A DNA stretch of 64,000 nt, from contig NW_023600993.1 of assembly GCF_014898055.3 (NCBI RefSeq), positions 16,644,850-16,708,849 on the forward strand, written 5' to 3'. A program made the translations under genes and the position numbers. Source of the stretch: Talpa occidentalis (lineage: Eukaryota > Chordata > Mammalia > Eulipotyphla > Talpidae). Below the pieces are notes generated by a model that worked only from the letters and a program-made list of their open reading frames with translations, was not told where the DNA came from and searched no databases. Shown piece after piece: positions 36,985 to 48,267 of the stretch (positions are counted from its first letter, which is position 1; each line of letters starts with the position of its first letter).

Positions 36985-37725
36985 CAGTCCACTCCCCTGG
37001 AGAACAGGTAGAACCTATAACCTTCTTCTACCTATAGAATATGCCCAAGGTGACGGGATATGTGATTGCAGGGGCTTGATTATCTTACACAAGATTGCAG
37101 TGCTCATAGGGTAATAAGAAACTCTTCTGGTGACTTTGAAGAAATAAGCTACTATGTTACGAGCTTCCCTATGGAGAAGACCACTTAGAAAGCTGCTTAG
37201 GTCAGTCTCTGATCAGCAGGAAGGAAGAAACTGAGGCAAGCATAAGCAGTTGAATGTTGCCAACAATCACACAAACAAGTTTTGTCTCCTTCTTAGTCAA
37301 ACCCTAGATGAGATCAGACCTCACTGCCATCTTAGTGACCAACTTCAAGAAACCTAAACAAATAAAATAATCTGCCGCAGTCTCATTTACCAGCTTTTTA
37401 ATTCAGCATTCTATATACCATTTGTCCTTGCTGTCAGATGATAGATTCAGAACTTCTTTAGCTCTAAAACTAGTAAGCCCACACAAAGCAATTGGTATGT
37501 CAGTGAGAATTTGGCTGAGTCAGAATGCTCTAACTAGGCAATCAAAGATACTTTATGTTAAACTTTATCTTTTTGCTTATCAAGTTCATGCTAGAAGGGG
37601 GCCCAGAGGACCCAACTAAGCAATAACTAGACAACTGATGCTCAGAAGTTATGAAATAATGAATCTACATTATTTTAAGCCATTAAGTCTGTTGTGAAGT
37701 TATGCAGCAATAGGTGACTAATCCA
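36985..37725 (+). mobile_element. MaLR LTR (MLT1), interrupted
   Basis: Sense MLT1 phrases in order: GTGACGGGATATGTGATTGC, TTACACAAGATTGCAGTGCT, TACGAGCTTCCCTATGGAGA, AGGAAACTGAGG-like and AATGTTGCCAACAATCACAC up to about 37325. After about 270 unrelated bases, CAGAGGACCCAACTAAGCAA, TTTTAAGCCATTAAGTCTGT and GCAGCAATAGGTGACTAATC close the LTR. Confidence 0.8.
37330..37595. other. Unidentified insertion inside the MLT1
   Basis: About 265 bp of sequence with no MLT1 similarity separates the two LTR parts. I do not recognise it; a divergent internal LTR segment is the alternative. Confidence 0.4.
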
Positions 37726-38010
37726 TCAACTAAGACTTCGGTATTACTTATTGTGAAATTAAAAATTAACTCAAATTTCCAAGGAAATATATTTGTTAAG
37801 AGACTATCCCACAATAAATTACCACCTACATTTTAAAAAGGTTTAAGCATTTTTTTCTTAAATGCATAAAATGCATATTTAGTTATATCCCTAACCCCAA
37901 ACATATAAAATATATTTGAGTAAAATGGTGAGAAAAATAAAATCAATTCTTTTCTTCATGAATATCCACATTACCTGATGGACATCCAGGGTGGACATCA
38001 CTAAGCAATT

Positions 38011-38304
38011 ATGACACCTTTCATTTTTTAAACATTTATTTATTTATGCATACAAGAATAACTGGGATACAGGCCAGAGGTGCAGGGGTGAGAAGATTCA
38101 CCAGAGAGAGTGGGGAACAGAACAGGCAGACTGACTAAAAATACACTGCTGAGAGGAGCAGCGGGAGATATAGGAGAGGTCTGCTGCGCCATGTGGGTAG
38201 CTCTCTGGTTGGCCAGGGATCGAACTCGTGTTGCAGAGGCTGCAGATAGCTTCACAGTGTTGTGCTTAACCCCTTGTCCACCAGGGAGGCCCTACGACAC
38301 CTTT
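38011..38304 (-). mobile_element. tRNA-derived SINE, subfamily B, minus strand
   Basis: Inverted (TAAA)n tail, TACAGGCCAGAGGTGCAGGG, the conserved block and the GCCACC-type head (CCACCAGGGAGGCCC) are present. TSD: ATGACACCTTT (38011-38021) and ACGACACCTTT (38294-38304). Confidence 0.92.
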
Positions 38305-38905
38305 TAATAGGTTTCATTTCACAAACTTGACACAGCAGTGTAGAAGCCCACATATTGTTCGGATTTGCCATATATAATAAAAACTTTTTTGGAATATTGC
38401 ATACACTGACTCATATTTTACTGTGAAATTTGACTTGGAAAGAACAAGAAACTATTCCAAATAAAGAGAGGAAACTACACAGCAGTCATTTTTCACAATA
38501 ATATTATTTAATGTATTTTCCTTTATTTGAATAAGCTTGAAATTGTTGTTTGATTATTCTAGATGCTGTAAAAGGAATCAGTATTAAAAATAACTTTGTT
38601 AAATTATAGCCATTATTATAAACTAAAAAAGGAATGCAGGGTGGCAAGGCTAAGTCAGAAAATAACTATACAAATATAATTGTGTTTTTTTCATATTTTG
38701 AATACTTTAGTAAAGATTTCATCATGTTCATTTTTCCCAAATGCATTATATTCAGATCAAGCTCCAAACAGAGATGTTGGATATGAATATAGGTCTAAGA
38801 AGAAATGTGAAAGACCATTAAAAATTTAGACAGCATGTTTATAAATGTAGATGATAAGAAACTAGGTTTCTTAGACCTGAAGGAATGATTGAAAAGAACC
38901 TTGAT
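38305..38905. other. AT-rich intronic sequence, nothing assignable
   Basis: No feature recognised. Confidence 0.3.
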
Positions 38906-38920
38906 AACAAACAGTCTTAA

Positions 38921-39150
38921 GAGCAACCCTGGTGGTGCAAGGGGATAAGACACAATCCCAGCCAAGGAGCAGTCCACATGGTGCAGCAGACCTCTCCTGG
39001 CTCACCCGCTGCTCCCCTCAGCAGTGTATTTTGGTCAATCTGCCTGTTCTGTTCCCCACTCTGTCTCTGGTGAATCCTCTCACCCCCTCACCACACCTCT
39101 GGCCTGTACCCCAGCTCTTGTATGCATAAATAAATAAATCTTTAAAAAAA
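38921..39150 (+). mobile_element. tRNA-derived SINE, subfamily B, deleted head
   Basis: A head remnant CCCTGGTGGTGCAAGGGGAT joins directly to ATCCCAGCCAAGGAGCAG, so most of the spacer between the A- and B-box regions is lost. The remainder through (TAAA)n and poly-A is intact. Short flanking repeat AGTCTTAA on both sides. Confidence 0.88.
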
Positions 39151-39312
39151 AAGTCTTAAAATGTAAAAAGGAATGTCATTAAATTGAGGGTGATTTTCAA
39201 TTTCTTTCCGTTCATATTAATGGAAGAAAACAATAAATGTTTAAGATAAACATAATAACTTTGGCCGTATGCATATTATCAAAAGAAAGGAAGTTCCTTG
39301 GTTGGATTTTGT

Positions 39313-39334
39313 TGTTTGTTTGTTTGTTTGTTTT
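39313..39334 (+). repeat. (GTTT)n microsatellite
   Basis: TTTGTTTGTTTGTTTGTTTT-type run. Confidence 0.85.
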
Positions 39335-39988
39335 AATAGATTTCAGCCCATTCAGGTTAGTTAAAAGTAAATCCTTTTAAGGATAAGAGTATGGATTCTG
39401 TTTTCAAGGGCAGAGAATGAAAAATTTAATAAGAATTCTTCCTGAAATGAAAAGCTTCTTGTAAGTATATTTTCATCAATAACTAGTTTTAGAAGGCACG
39501 AAAACTTTAGTTCCTCTCTTAAATGTTGGAGAATGTCATTGAGAAGACATGACCACAGGTTCGTCTGGACCCTGGCACGCCTTTGGCCAAATCGGGTTCT
39601 CCATCCGGCATGAGAAAGAAAAGCTATTCTGGTTCTATCAGGAGGTGATGGGCAGTGAGGGCTGCAGAGCCTCTCCAGCCTCCCCGGAAGGGGCACTGGT
39701 CTCTTGAAAGAGATTCACTTCTGTTAGGTTCAAAGCTCCAGTAAATGGAGATGCTCTTCTTCCTGAATCTCCCCTTGACAACCATCAGAGTAAAAGGAAG
39801 TCTGCTGCCTTCTCCTTTGCTTCATCAAATGAGCTTCTATCTTTTCCAAATTTAACTTAGGGAGGGAGATGAAAGTACAAAATTCCTCTGACAACTGAGC
39901 TTGTCCTAGTCAATCAGAATTCATTCAAGCCGACTCTCAGCCACCTCTACTTGAGCCAAAAACTAAACTTTAGAAAGCACATATTTGC

Positions 39989-40038
39989 GTGCATGTGTAT
40001 GTGCGTGTGTGCGTGCGCACACATGCATACACATGCAC
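39989..40038 (+). repeat. Inverted repeat of alternating purine-pyrimidine DNA
   Basis: Perfect 13-bp arms GTGCATGTGTATG (39989-40001) and CATACACATGCAC (40026-40038) surround a GT/GC-rich 24-bp centre. It could extrude as a cruciform or adopt Z-DNA. Confidence 0.9.
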
Positions 40039-40553
40039 AAAACCCCTCAGAAGCAAAATTCCTAAGCAATAGGTTGAAAAGGAGCCCAGATTACACCCAT
40101 GGATTCTCCCATGAGAAAAAATTCAATGTCCATACACCAGACTTCATCAGATCGCCAAGCAGAGTTGCCTAAACTAAAGGTTTAATGGATGTCTAAATAA
40201 AAGCACAGAGAGAGAATTCCAAATAAAACCCAAATGCCTCCAAATTAGTAACAACACCACCAAAAACAATCCTACCACACGTCCAGCAGTTGCAATGTGC
40301 TTATGTGACAGGGTGGTCCCCAGGACAAGGGGAGGTTCCAGGTCCCCTGCCCCACCCAAAGAAGGGTGGAGCTGATTAGGGAGTAGAAGAAGCTGGAGAG
40401 GAGCCTGGGGAAGGAAGGAAGCAGGATGGGGAGCAAGAAGGAGACCTGGAGAAGGCACATGGGGCTAAGAGACATGAGAAGAAGCTGCGCTTGCTTTGTG
40501 ATCCTGGACTGGGTGAAACAGATGTGGGTGACAGACCCAAGGGGAGGTTAACA

Positions 40554-40727
40554 ATGGCAGCGTTTATCATGATTTTGATTTTGCTCTTTTTCTTCCAGAC
40601 TTGTCTGGCTATTTCTGATCCTTTTCTATGGGTCCCCACCAGAAGGTGTAGACTTGTGGCCGGCTTTCGGGCCTTAGAGGCCCTGCTTTGGGAAAACCCT
40701 ATTTGGCTGGACATTTTGAATGGGTAA
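40554..40727 (+). other. Short ORF with a signal-peptide-like N-terminus
   Basis: ATG at 40554 opens 57 codons. Residues ~4-18 are strongly hydrophobic (FIMILILLFFF) and end at a plausible cleavage region (CLAIS). The rest, about 37 residues, is short and unrecognised, and the frame ends in TAA at 40725-40727. It could be the decayed start of a secreted or envelope-type protein in a retroviral remnant, or a chance ORF. No splice site or downstream coding frame was found. Confidence 0.25.
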
Positions 40728-41510
40728 CTTCAGGTGCTTGGTTTGGAAACTATTCTTCCCGATTCTCCCCCTTTTCTGTATTGCACACTACTTGTATTAA
40801 AGTTTCTTTCCATTGAAGGTCTTACACACTTAGAGTATGTTTTTTCTTGATGCAGCAGATGGCAGAACTTATTTGGAGTGGGCAGGTTTGCAGATTTTGG
40901 GGTGCCCCTCTCCCTGCTATGTAACACTATGGCACCAATATAAGTATGATATCCTTGGATTGACACACCAAGGATGAAAAGAGAGGTCACTTGAAGGAGT
41001 TCTGATCATGAATTTATGGGAGTTGTATGAAGAGCAAGGTTCATCAAAGTGTGCTGATCCTGACAATTCCTAGGTGGGTGGCCTCCAGGAAACCCTTCTC
41101 CTCTCTAGTCTGTTTCCACATATGTAAAATGAGGGAGGTTGGCAAACGATCTCCATTCCCTTCTGATGATACAGATGACAGCTCAGTTTGGGAATGTAAT
41201 CTTTTACATTAAAGGTCAAGCTGCCATTTGTGGCCTTGAAATAACACAATGTTTGGACTTTTGTTTAAATTTTAAGGGTTGATGAACCATTTTCACTTAC
41301 ACTTTCTCACTTAATTTTCTTCTATTGTGCCAGATCTTAAATCTTCAGTAATGTGTATCTTAATTGGTAAAACTGCTGCACTTGATTGATACCTCTAAGA
41401 ATTAAACTCTCAGAATTGAACTATTCAAGCAAAGCCAAGAGTCAAGAATGAACAAATGCACTACATTGCCATGAAGTTCCTTCATATTCCAAGATCCCAT
41501 GTATTTGTGA

Positions 41511-41537
41511 TACACACACACACACACACACACACAC
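41511..41537 (+). repeat. (CA)n microsatellite
   Basis: About 13 perfect CA units. Confidence 0.95.
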
Positions 41538-41709
41538 ATTTCCAATTTAAAAATTTCTTGGTAGTGTTATGTGGCTATTAAAAGATAAGTCCCTGTTTTT
41601 ATTCTACTTTATTCTAACTTGTGAGGTATATTTAAATAAAAATGTTTTAAATATGCATGTTTTTCCTTCCAGCAATGCTAAAGTCAGCAGATATGATTCT
41701 TTGCATTGA

Positions 41710-41764
41710 ATAATATTTGTCAAACTTCAGCTCACAAATAATATTTGTCAAACACAGCTCACAA
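41710..41764 (+). repeat. Tandem duplication of ~28 bp
   Basis: Unit 1 (41710-41737) and unit 2 (41738-41764) share ATAATATTTGTCAAAC and CAGCTCACAA; unit 2 is one base shorter in the middle. Confidence 0.9.
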
Positions 41765-42514
41765 ACTTCAGTCTATCATTTAGCCAGTGAGAGTATGATC
41801 AACTTTATCTGGGCCAAAGTGCCAGTGATGAAAATGGAAAAGGTTGTGTAAACTTTAAAATTTTGAATTTGGAGAAAAAGTATAGATCAATAATAGAAAT
41901 AGAATACCAAGAAAACATTTAAGTCAAATAAAGTGGCAGAGTGGACAAATGTGTAGCTCTAGTGTTCTCAGTGTCATGCTCATTCCTAACTCAATGATGC
42001 TTATCAGTAAAACAACATTTATTGCAGCTGTAGGGCACACTAGACTACAACTCTATGTGTAAACAGCATGTACAGTGACACTTCTATTTCTCAAAACAAT
42101 TCAAAAATATACAAATATGATGCAAACCATTTAGCATTCACATTCAATTTTTTCTTCTTTTTTTTTTCCAGAAAGTATACTCGACTCAACACAACTAGCA
42201 CCCTGCTAAGGAAGAGATTTAACCATGTGTTAGCCTGAGAACTCTCATTAGACATGGTAGACAATGACATAAAACAACAGATTTGTACTAAACTCCTGCC
42301 AACCTATTTAATGAAAATTTTAATCATAATATTTTGCAAAATTGGAAATAGGCACAAATCAAGGCTTGCCTGTTCAAATTTTCACATTATTTTAAATATT
42401 TCAACATTTAACTTCATTTTATACCACATTCTTCCCAGTTAAACAAGATTACATTGCATTGAGTTGGAAAGTGAAACTTCGGCTTTAGAAACTTGAAAAT
42501 AAGAAAAATATCTG

Positions 42515-42825
42515 AAGAATTAAACTTTGAGGGCCTCCCTGGTGGTGCAAGGGGTTAAGAACCACACTATGAAACAATCTGCAGCCTCTGCAGCATGAGT
42601 ATGATCCCCAGTCGGCCAGGGAGAAACCCACATGGCGAGGCAGACCTCTCCTGTCTTGCCCGCTGCTCCCCTCAGCAGTGTATTTCAGTCAATCTGCCTG
42701 TTCTGTCCCCCACTCTGTCTCTGGTGGATCCTCTCACCCTCCATATCTCTGGCCTGTATCCCAGCTCTTGTATGCATAAATAAATAAATCTTAAAATTAA
42801 ATTAAAAAAAAGAATTAAACTTTGA
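42515..42825 (+). mobile_element. tRNA-derived SINE, subfamily B, exact 16-bp TSD
   Basis: AAGAATTAAACTTTGA flanks both sides (42515-42530 and 42810-42825). The head GGGCCTCCCTGGTGGTGCAA, the ATGATCCCC B-box relic, the conserved block and CTCTGGCCTGTATCCCAG are followed by (TAAA)n and A-rich tail. Confidence 0.95.
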
Positions 42826-43149
42826 AATTCACATATAATTGTTCAGAGGGGATTTGCAATGTTACCATGGAAAGAAATCTTCTAGGTCAGCCCTAGTTAA
42901 GAAGTTACTTGAACAAAGGCTTCCAGGTCCGTGAAGAAATACTGACTTTAAGGGATTGATCAACCTGTAATAATTGACACCAATATTATATATTTGTGAT
43001 GTGTTCACAGCTAATTGGTGTTTTATGAATAACATTAAAGAAAATATCAGTTTTTTCGTGTTATTTTAAAAGACTAAAAATTTAGAAATACTTAAAGAGT
43101 ATTTTATATATGACATACTCTGTTGAAACACTTCACAAATTTTAATTAA

Positions 43150-43275
43150 TTTAATCACCAAATATTACCAATGGGGTAGCTCCTATAACCTAAATTTACA
43201 GATGAGGCCACTGAGGCACAGTCAGTAGTTCAAAGCTAGGTTTTGAACTCATGCTCTGTCTCAGACTCAGGGCCT
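43150..43275 (-). repeat. MIR, antisense
   Basis: ACAGATGAGGCCACTGAGGC, then AGTTCAAAGCTAGG and TTTTGAACTCATGCTCTGTC is the classic antisense MIR core. Confidence 0.8.
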
Positions 43276-43846
43276 AATCAAAGCCTCCATCTAGATTGTA
43301 ACAAACAAGGAAAACCTACAACCTAAAGCTCCCTCACATACAAAAAAATTTATATAAATTCTTAAGAAAATATATGGCCATTTTTTCCTAAAATTTTTTC
43401 TTTTCTTGGTTTAGTATATTTTCTCACAGCATTTTTTCCCCTGGTATCTTGTATCTGAATATACTGTAGTCATTTGTTTAATTGAAATCTATTAAAATAA
43501 GACCACTAGGCTCTAATCAACATCATATGTTTCTCAATTAACTGGCATTACATATTTATTTCTAAAGCTCATGCTATCTAATGGGGCCCTTTGAGTAGCT
43601 TATAGAATTATTCAAGACCATAATTAATATTTTTTTAAAAAAAATCAACTTTTAAAATATGAAATTTCTCCTCTAGTGTCTAAATAACTTCTCTTTCACT
43701 CTCTCTCTCCATAAATATATACACACATATACATATTTATATACATATATATACACACATTTACATATTTAATACTACATATTAATTAATGATATAGGGA
43801 GATGGAGTTAGTAATGAAATCAGAGGCGAACAAATTTCCTCTCATG

Positions 43847-44139
43847 ACAAATATTTATTTATTTTATTTTTTTAAAGATTTATTTATTTATACAAGCACT
43901 GGGTACAGTCAGAAGCTCGGGATGGTGAGAGAATTCACCAGAGCCAGAGCGGGGAACAGAACAGGCAGAATGACGAAGTACACTGTTGAGGGGAGCAGTG
44001 GGCGCAGTAGGAGAGGTCTGCACGCCATGTGGGACCCTCGCCGGCAGCCGGGGTTGGAACCTGCGCTGCAGAGGCTGCAGGCAACTTCGCAGCCAAGTGC
44101 TCAACCACTGCGCCACCAGGGAGGCCCAACAAATATTTA
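43847..44139 (-). mobile_element. tRNA-derived SINE, subfamily A, minus strand, GC-rich
   Basis: Inverted tail, ACTGGGTACAGTCAGAAGCT (subfamily-A end), the conserved block, and CGCCACCAGGGAGGCCC (inverted head). Many CpG sites remain, suggesting a young copy. TSD: ACAAATATTTA at 43847-43857 and 44129-44139. Confidence 0.94.
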
Positions 44140-46035
44140 ATTATTTAGATAGTCTAAATAGCATTTGATTTCCCAGGTCTGTGTCAATTCATAGTATCCA
44201 AACTTCTGTTTAAAGGGGGAAGTGATAACTGAGGTAGATTTGAATTAAGAACAGGAAAACCAAAGGGAGAAGATAAACAGTTGTGAAAATATTAGGCATG
44301 TTTATAATGATTTGTATATTTGTAGACCTAAAAATTTAATAAATCAATTCACATTATCAGGAGGAAGCATTACAGGAATACAAGTCTTTATTCTTTCAGC
44401 TATCAGAAATTTTCCATATTTAAGACTTATCTGTTTGTCTCTCCTTAGGTGGTAACAATAAGCCAAATATAAATAGCTCAAAGCTGCTTTGCTTGGCATC
44501 AACAAAAGCAGCAATTAATAGACAGGGGACCTAAAATGACGATTCATCACTGCCTTGTGTCTTGTGGAAAGTATCCCATTGTTCATTAAGCACAAACACG
44601 CCTTCCAAATGATGTTAGGGTATCCTAGAAAGTGAGCTCTCCTTACAGAGTTATGTATATACTAACCTCATACACCATCTGTTATTCTTTACTAATTCTT
44701 ATGCACTTCTGCCCTGATGTGTTTGCATTGTTTGGAAAATGAACACTTACCCATTAAATTCAACAATAAAAATGGCCCAGTGGGTGTAATGAAGCAATAA
44801 AAACAGTATTCTTGGTAAGTGTTGCCATCACAGTTTGAGATTTTATATTGCTGCTGAGGAGTAATTCCTAAAACAATTACTTGTGGGCAAATATATGAAT
44901 AATATTCAAATGCAGTCAAAGTTGAAAAGCAAATCTTCAAGATGGGAAATCTGAAGTGCAGACTGCCATTCTGTCCATGATGTGGCGTGTCCTCTGGGCT
45001 CCAGACCCACAACCCGTGTTCATTTAATTTTGACTTGTGCCCTCTGCAGTGATCGCTGCATTTATGAGCAATAGCAAAGAGTTTTTAGGGTAGATCTTTT
45101 CTGTTATAAATCTCTTTTTTAACTCATCTGCTGATACATTTTAATTTTCAAAGAGTGAAAAGTTTTCTATTCTTATAATTTTGGGTCTCATTTAAAGTAA
45201 TTTAAAACAGCAATAACACGCCCTGCTATTTTGCAATGACTATTTACCAAGGATATCCTGTGAAATTCCAAAATTTACCAAAAATGTCTGTCAAGCAACC
45301 AAAAATTCATATTCAAATATAGCTCTGTAAGAAATATGCCAAATTTTAATGAACTTGTCAGTAATTATTAAGTGTTGATTTAGCATAGTGAAGTAAGTTT
45401 GGTGTTCTCTGTATTTCCTTCAAATACATAGGAGTGCAAAGCACAGATTTATTTCCATATTGTTGACTGGGTTAAATATTATTATTGGTCTAGTTCAAAT
45501 ATTATAAAATAGTGTGGTAAAATGACTTTTATGACTCTTTTGCCTACAGTTATCCCTTAGAAGTGTCCCTATAACATATTCTTTTAGAATTAATTCTAGT
45601 GGAAAATATGATAGAATTTTGTTTTTATACAACTCTCTGTGGTTTTAAAGCCATTAAGCTGATAAAATATTTTTTCAAAAGATCACGAGACAATAATACA
45701 ATGTGTACTACTTGCAAAACAGTAATTAATCAATCAATGTTTCTCCTGTGAAATCTAAAGTAATACAGTTAAAATAAAGACTATAATCAAAAATATTTCA
45801 CTGAAGGAATAAAATGACATAGACATTTGAACTTGGAGCCTTTTAAAAATTATAGGTTATAAGAAATGCAAGGAAAAGTTATCAATATTTTATGACTGAT
45901 GTTTGCAGAACCACCCTTAAGTGCTAATCTTAAAAAAAATCATTAGTAATTTCCAAATCTATTTAACCAGACAAGATTCTTCCCATAGAACTGTCTCCCA
46001 TATAGACACTGATATGATAATTACAACGAAAATTA
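44140..46035. other. AT-rich intronic sequence, nothing assignable
   Basis: A 106-codon minus-strand ORF at 44692-45012 has no domain and no plausible splice context. Nothing else recognised. Confidence 0.35.
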
Positions 46036-46039
46036 AATT

Positions 46040-46440
46040 TTCTTCTGCCCAGATACCCTAGAAAATCTACCCTTATTCCTCTCCTTCTCTCCCCTAAAGG
46101 ATTTTAGTACCAACTAAAGTACCCCGCCCTTGACCTCAAGGTTAGGAGCGTGACACAGGGACCAACAAATCATGATGACTTGTTACAAAGGAGGACGTAT
46201 AACCCAACAGTGGGCCAATCAGAGACCTTTTGTGAGATTTGATGTACAGAAGCTGCGTTACTTTATTTATCTAAGTACAAGATGTGATGCCAGTGTTAGC
46301 AGTCAATACCATGCTTCCCTCTGAGGGAAGAGATCCTACTGTAACCTGAGAAACTGGAGCTCTGCTAGTCAGATTCCAACATGGTTACCAATGAACCTGA
46401 TCTGGTATCCACACTGATCTGGTATCCACATTTGCCTTTC
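46040..46440. mobile_element. Possible LTR-like fossil
   Basis: Phrases such as TTGACCTCAAGGTTAGGAGC, GTGGGCCAATCAGAGACCTT and GAGATTTGATGTACAGAAGC resemble old LTR promoters (CCAAT-type), but no family or boundaries could be fixed. Confidence 0.3.
46397..46430 (+). repeat. Exact 17-bp tandem duplication
   Basis: CTGATCTGGTATCCACA occurs twice head to tail. Confidence 0.95.
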
Positions 46441-46464
46441 AAAAAGAAAAAGACTAATATTTGT

Positions 46465-46905
46465 GAACACAGAGTAGCTTGAAAAAGTGATGTTCTGTGA
46501 TTCCTGAGGCTAGGTGATACAGCTTCTACCTTGCAACTTCTTGGATTATCTGGTCAGAGGGAAATCAGCTGCCATATTGTGAGCATACATACTCTGAGTA
46601 CTCATCACTGGAGAAGTATCCAGGGCAAGAAACTGAGACCTGCTGTGAGAGAACCCAACTCACAAACCATATGTGTGAACCACAATGAAGTAGATTCTCC
46701 AGCCTCAATCAGGCCTTCAAGAGATTACTGATGTCATAGCCAACTTCTTGGTTGCAACATCTTGAGAAACCCTGAGTCAGGACCTCCTAGGTAAGCTGTG
46801 CCCAAAGTCTAAACCTACAGAAAATGTGAGATCATATATGTATTGTTTGAGGATACTGAGTTTTGGATTAATTTGTTGCACAGAGCTAAGTAACTAATCC
46901 TGAAA
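46465..46905 (+). mobile_element. MaLR LTR (MLT1), sense
   Basis: CCTGAGGCTAGGTGATACAG, GCTGCCATATTGTGAGCATA, TTCTCCAGCCTCAATCAGGC, TCATAGCCAACTTCTTGGTTG, AAACCCTGAGTCAGGACC, TACTGAGTTTTGGATTAATT and ACAGAGCTAAGTAACTAATC follow MLT1 order to its terminus. Confidence 0.82.
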
Positions 46906-47124
46906 TCCAGGATGAAGAAATGAGAAACTGAAAGAGAGAGAATTCTACCAGAAGAGTTTAACTTGAGTACTGCTTTACTTGTCTTTTTCTTGCACTCTTT
47001 AAGTCATCCAGTATCCTTCCTATTGGGAAGTGTCAGTAAATGGTTTATTATTTTTCTTGTTCAGTTACTTGATTTAGTTTTAATTCACTTGCAACTAAAA
47101 GGTATTAGTAGGGTTTATAATAAG

Positions 47125-47250
47125 ATGAATGATGCTGATGTTGATAATAACTACGAGTTAGTAAGAATGCACCTGGTGGGTACTGTGTTAAAGAATAACT
47201 ATTTTTTCAAATCCTTTAACAACTCCACTAGTCAAATCTCAAAGGAAGGC
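47125..47250 (-). repeat. MIR-like fragment, antisense
   Basis: TTGATAATAACTACGAGTTA, GGTGGGTACTGTGTTAAAGA and AATCCTTTAACAACTCCACTAG match antisense MIR order. The overlapping 117-codon ORF (46963-47316) is therefore not a gene. Confidence 0.55.
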
Positions 47251-47559
47251 TTAAGCGCATTAACTAAGAAACACAAGTGGTTTCTAGACACAGGCTTAGA
47301 CAATACCAAAGCTTAGTTAATCCCATTATGACTATTGTTCTTATTTCATGTATCTGCATAGGGATATTAAATCAGATAAGGCAGGAGTAACTATTTATAT
47401 AAGTCCACATTTTCAGGAAATAATTAGTTACTACAAATTAAATTTTGTTAGGAAATTAATAATGCTTCCTTAAGGATATTTCATATTTCAAACAGTTTGA
47501 GGAAATACTTTCTTTAATATCACCTTTTAACATTTACCTTCCAGGCAGAATCAATTTTC

Positions 47560-47770
47560 CCATCACTTTGCTTATTTAGAAGTTCATTCATAAGGATAGC
47601 ATAACCCTTTCACAATACAACCTCACTAAATTAATTCTCTCTCCAATAGATTATGAACATTTTGAGGGCAGTAATTTGGGCATAGCCATTTTTTTCTTCT
47701 GTATTTTCCTAGTTAAAATAAGACAATCATACTTGTTTTGAAGTAGATGAAGTATTAAAACCTTAACACA
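47560..47770 (+). repeat. L2-like fragment
   Basis: TAGATTATGAACATTTTGAGGGCAG resembles the sense L2 3' phrase about a date of decline in activity (…GAGGGCAGGGAC…). Weak. Confidence 0.35.
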
Positions 47771-48267
47771 ATGACTCTGTGTTTTCTCAAAATTCATTAT
47801 TAAGATATTAACAGTTATTACAAGGAAAAAATGGCATCTAGGACAAATGCTTGTCCTTAATGGCAAAACATGGTTAAACAATTAGGCAGAATACTTTCCT
47901 GAAGGAAAGAATCTATCAAAGAGGTTTATTTGTGACTTTGCAAATTAAGAATATAGTATGTAGTATTATCCTATTTTATTTGACCACAAAGTTGTATTTT
48001 ATATCTCCCCTACCTATTGGTGGTCTATGCTACTACTTTTTCTCTTGATTTTTGGTTCTTTTGACTGACCTGCTTGAAAAAATATTAAATTCTGGGAAAT
48101 GTGTATCAAAAGTTATAGGGATTCCAGTGTATGTTTGTCTCCTCCAGAGAGGATTACTTTAATTTTGGCCTTCAATTACAATAGATTCAATCAGAAGATG
48201 AGATACTTAGAGTCTGGGCTTTTGACTCTTACTCCTACACTTGCTTTATTTTCCTGGCATCTCAGTC

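Larger units (their letters stand above)
39540..41000. other. GC-richer unclassified block, possibly retroviral
   Basis: The composition is clearly less AT-rich than the surroundings. A short + strand open frame lies at about 39543-39707. Purine-rich sequence (40370-40470) is followed by a 57-codon + strand ORF (40554-40727). A polyadenylation-like ATTAAA follows at about 40797. A decayed endogenous retrovirus (internal end plus LTR) would explain the ORF, poly-A signal and composition, but I recognise no specific family, primer-binding site or LTR pair. Confidence 0.3.

Noticed and set aside
39361..39696. 111-codon minus-strand ORF in the GC-richer block
   Set aside because: Not recognised and lacking supporting signals; the GC-richer block is reported instead as an unclassified region.
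43690..43765. AT/CA-rich run as a possible centromere-like or satellite repeat
   Set aside because: It is a short imperfect (TA/CA)n patch without a longer repeating unit.
46963..47316. 117-codon + strand ORF
   Set aside because: It overlaps a MIR-like segment and has no recognisable domain.
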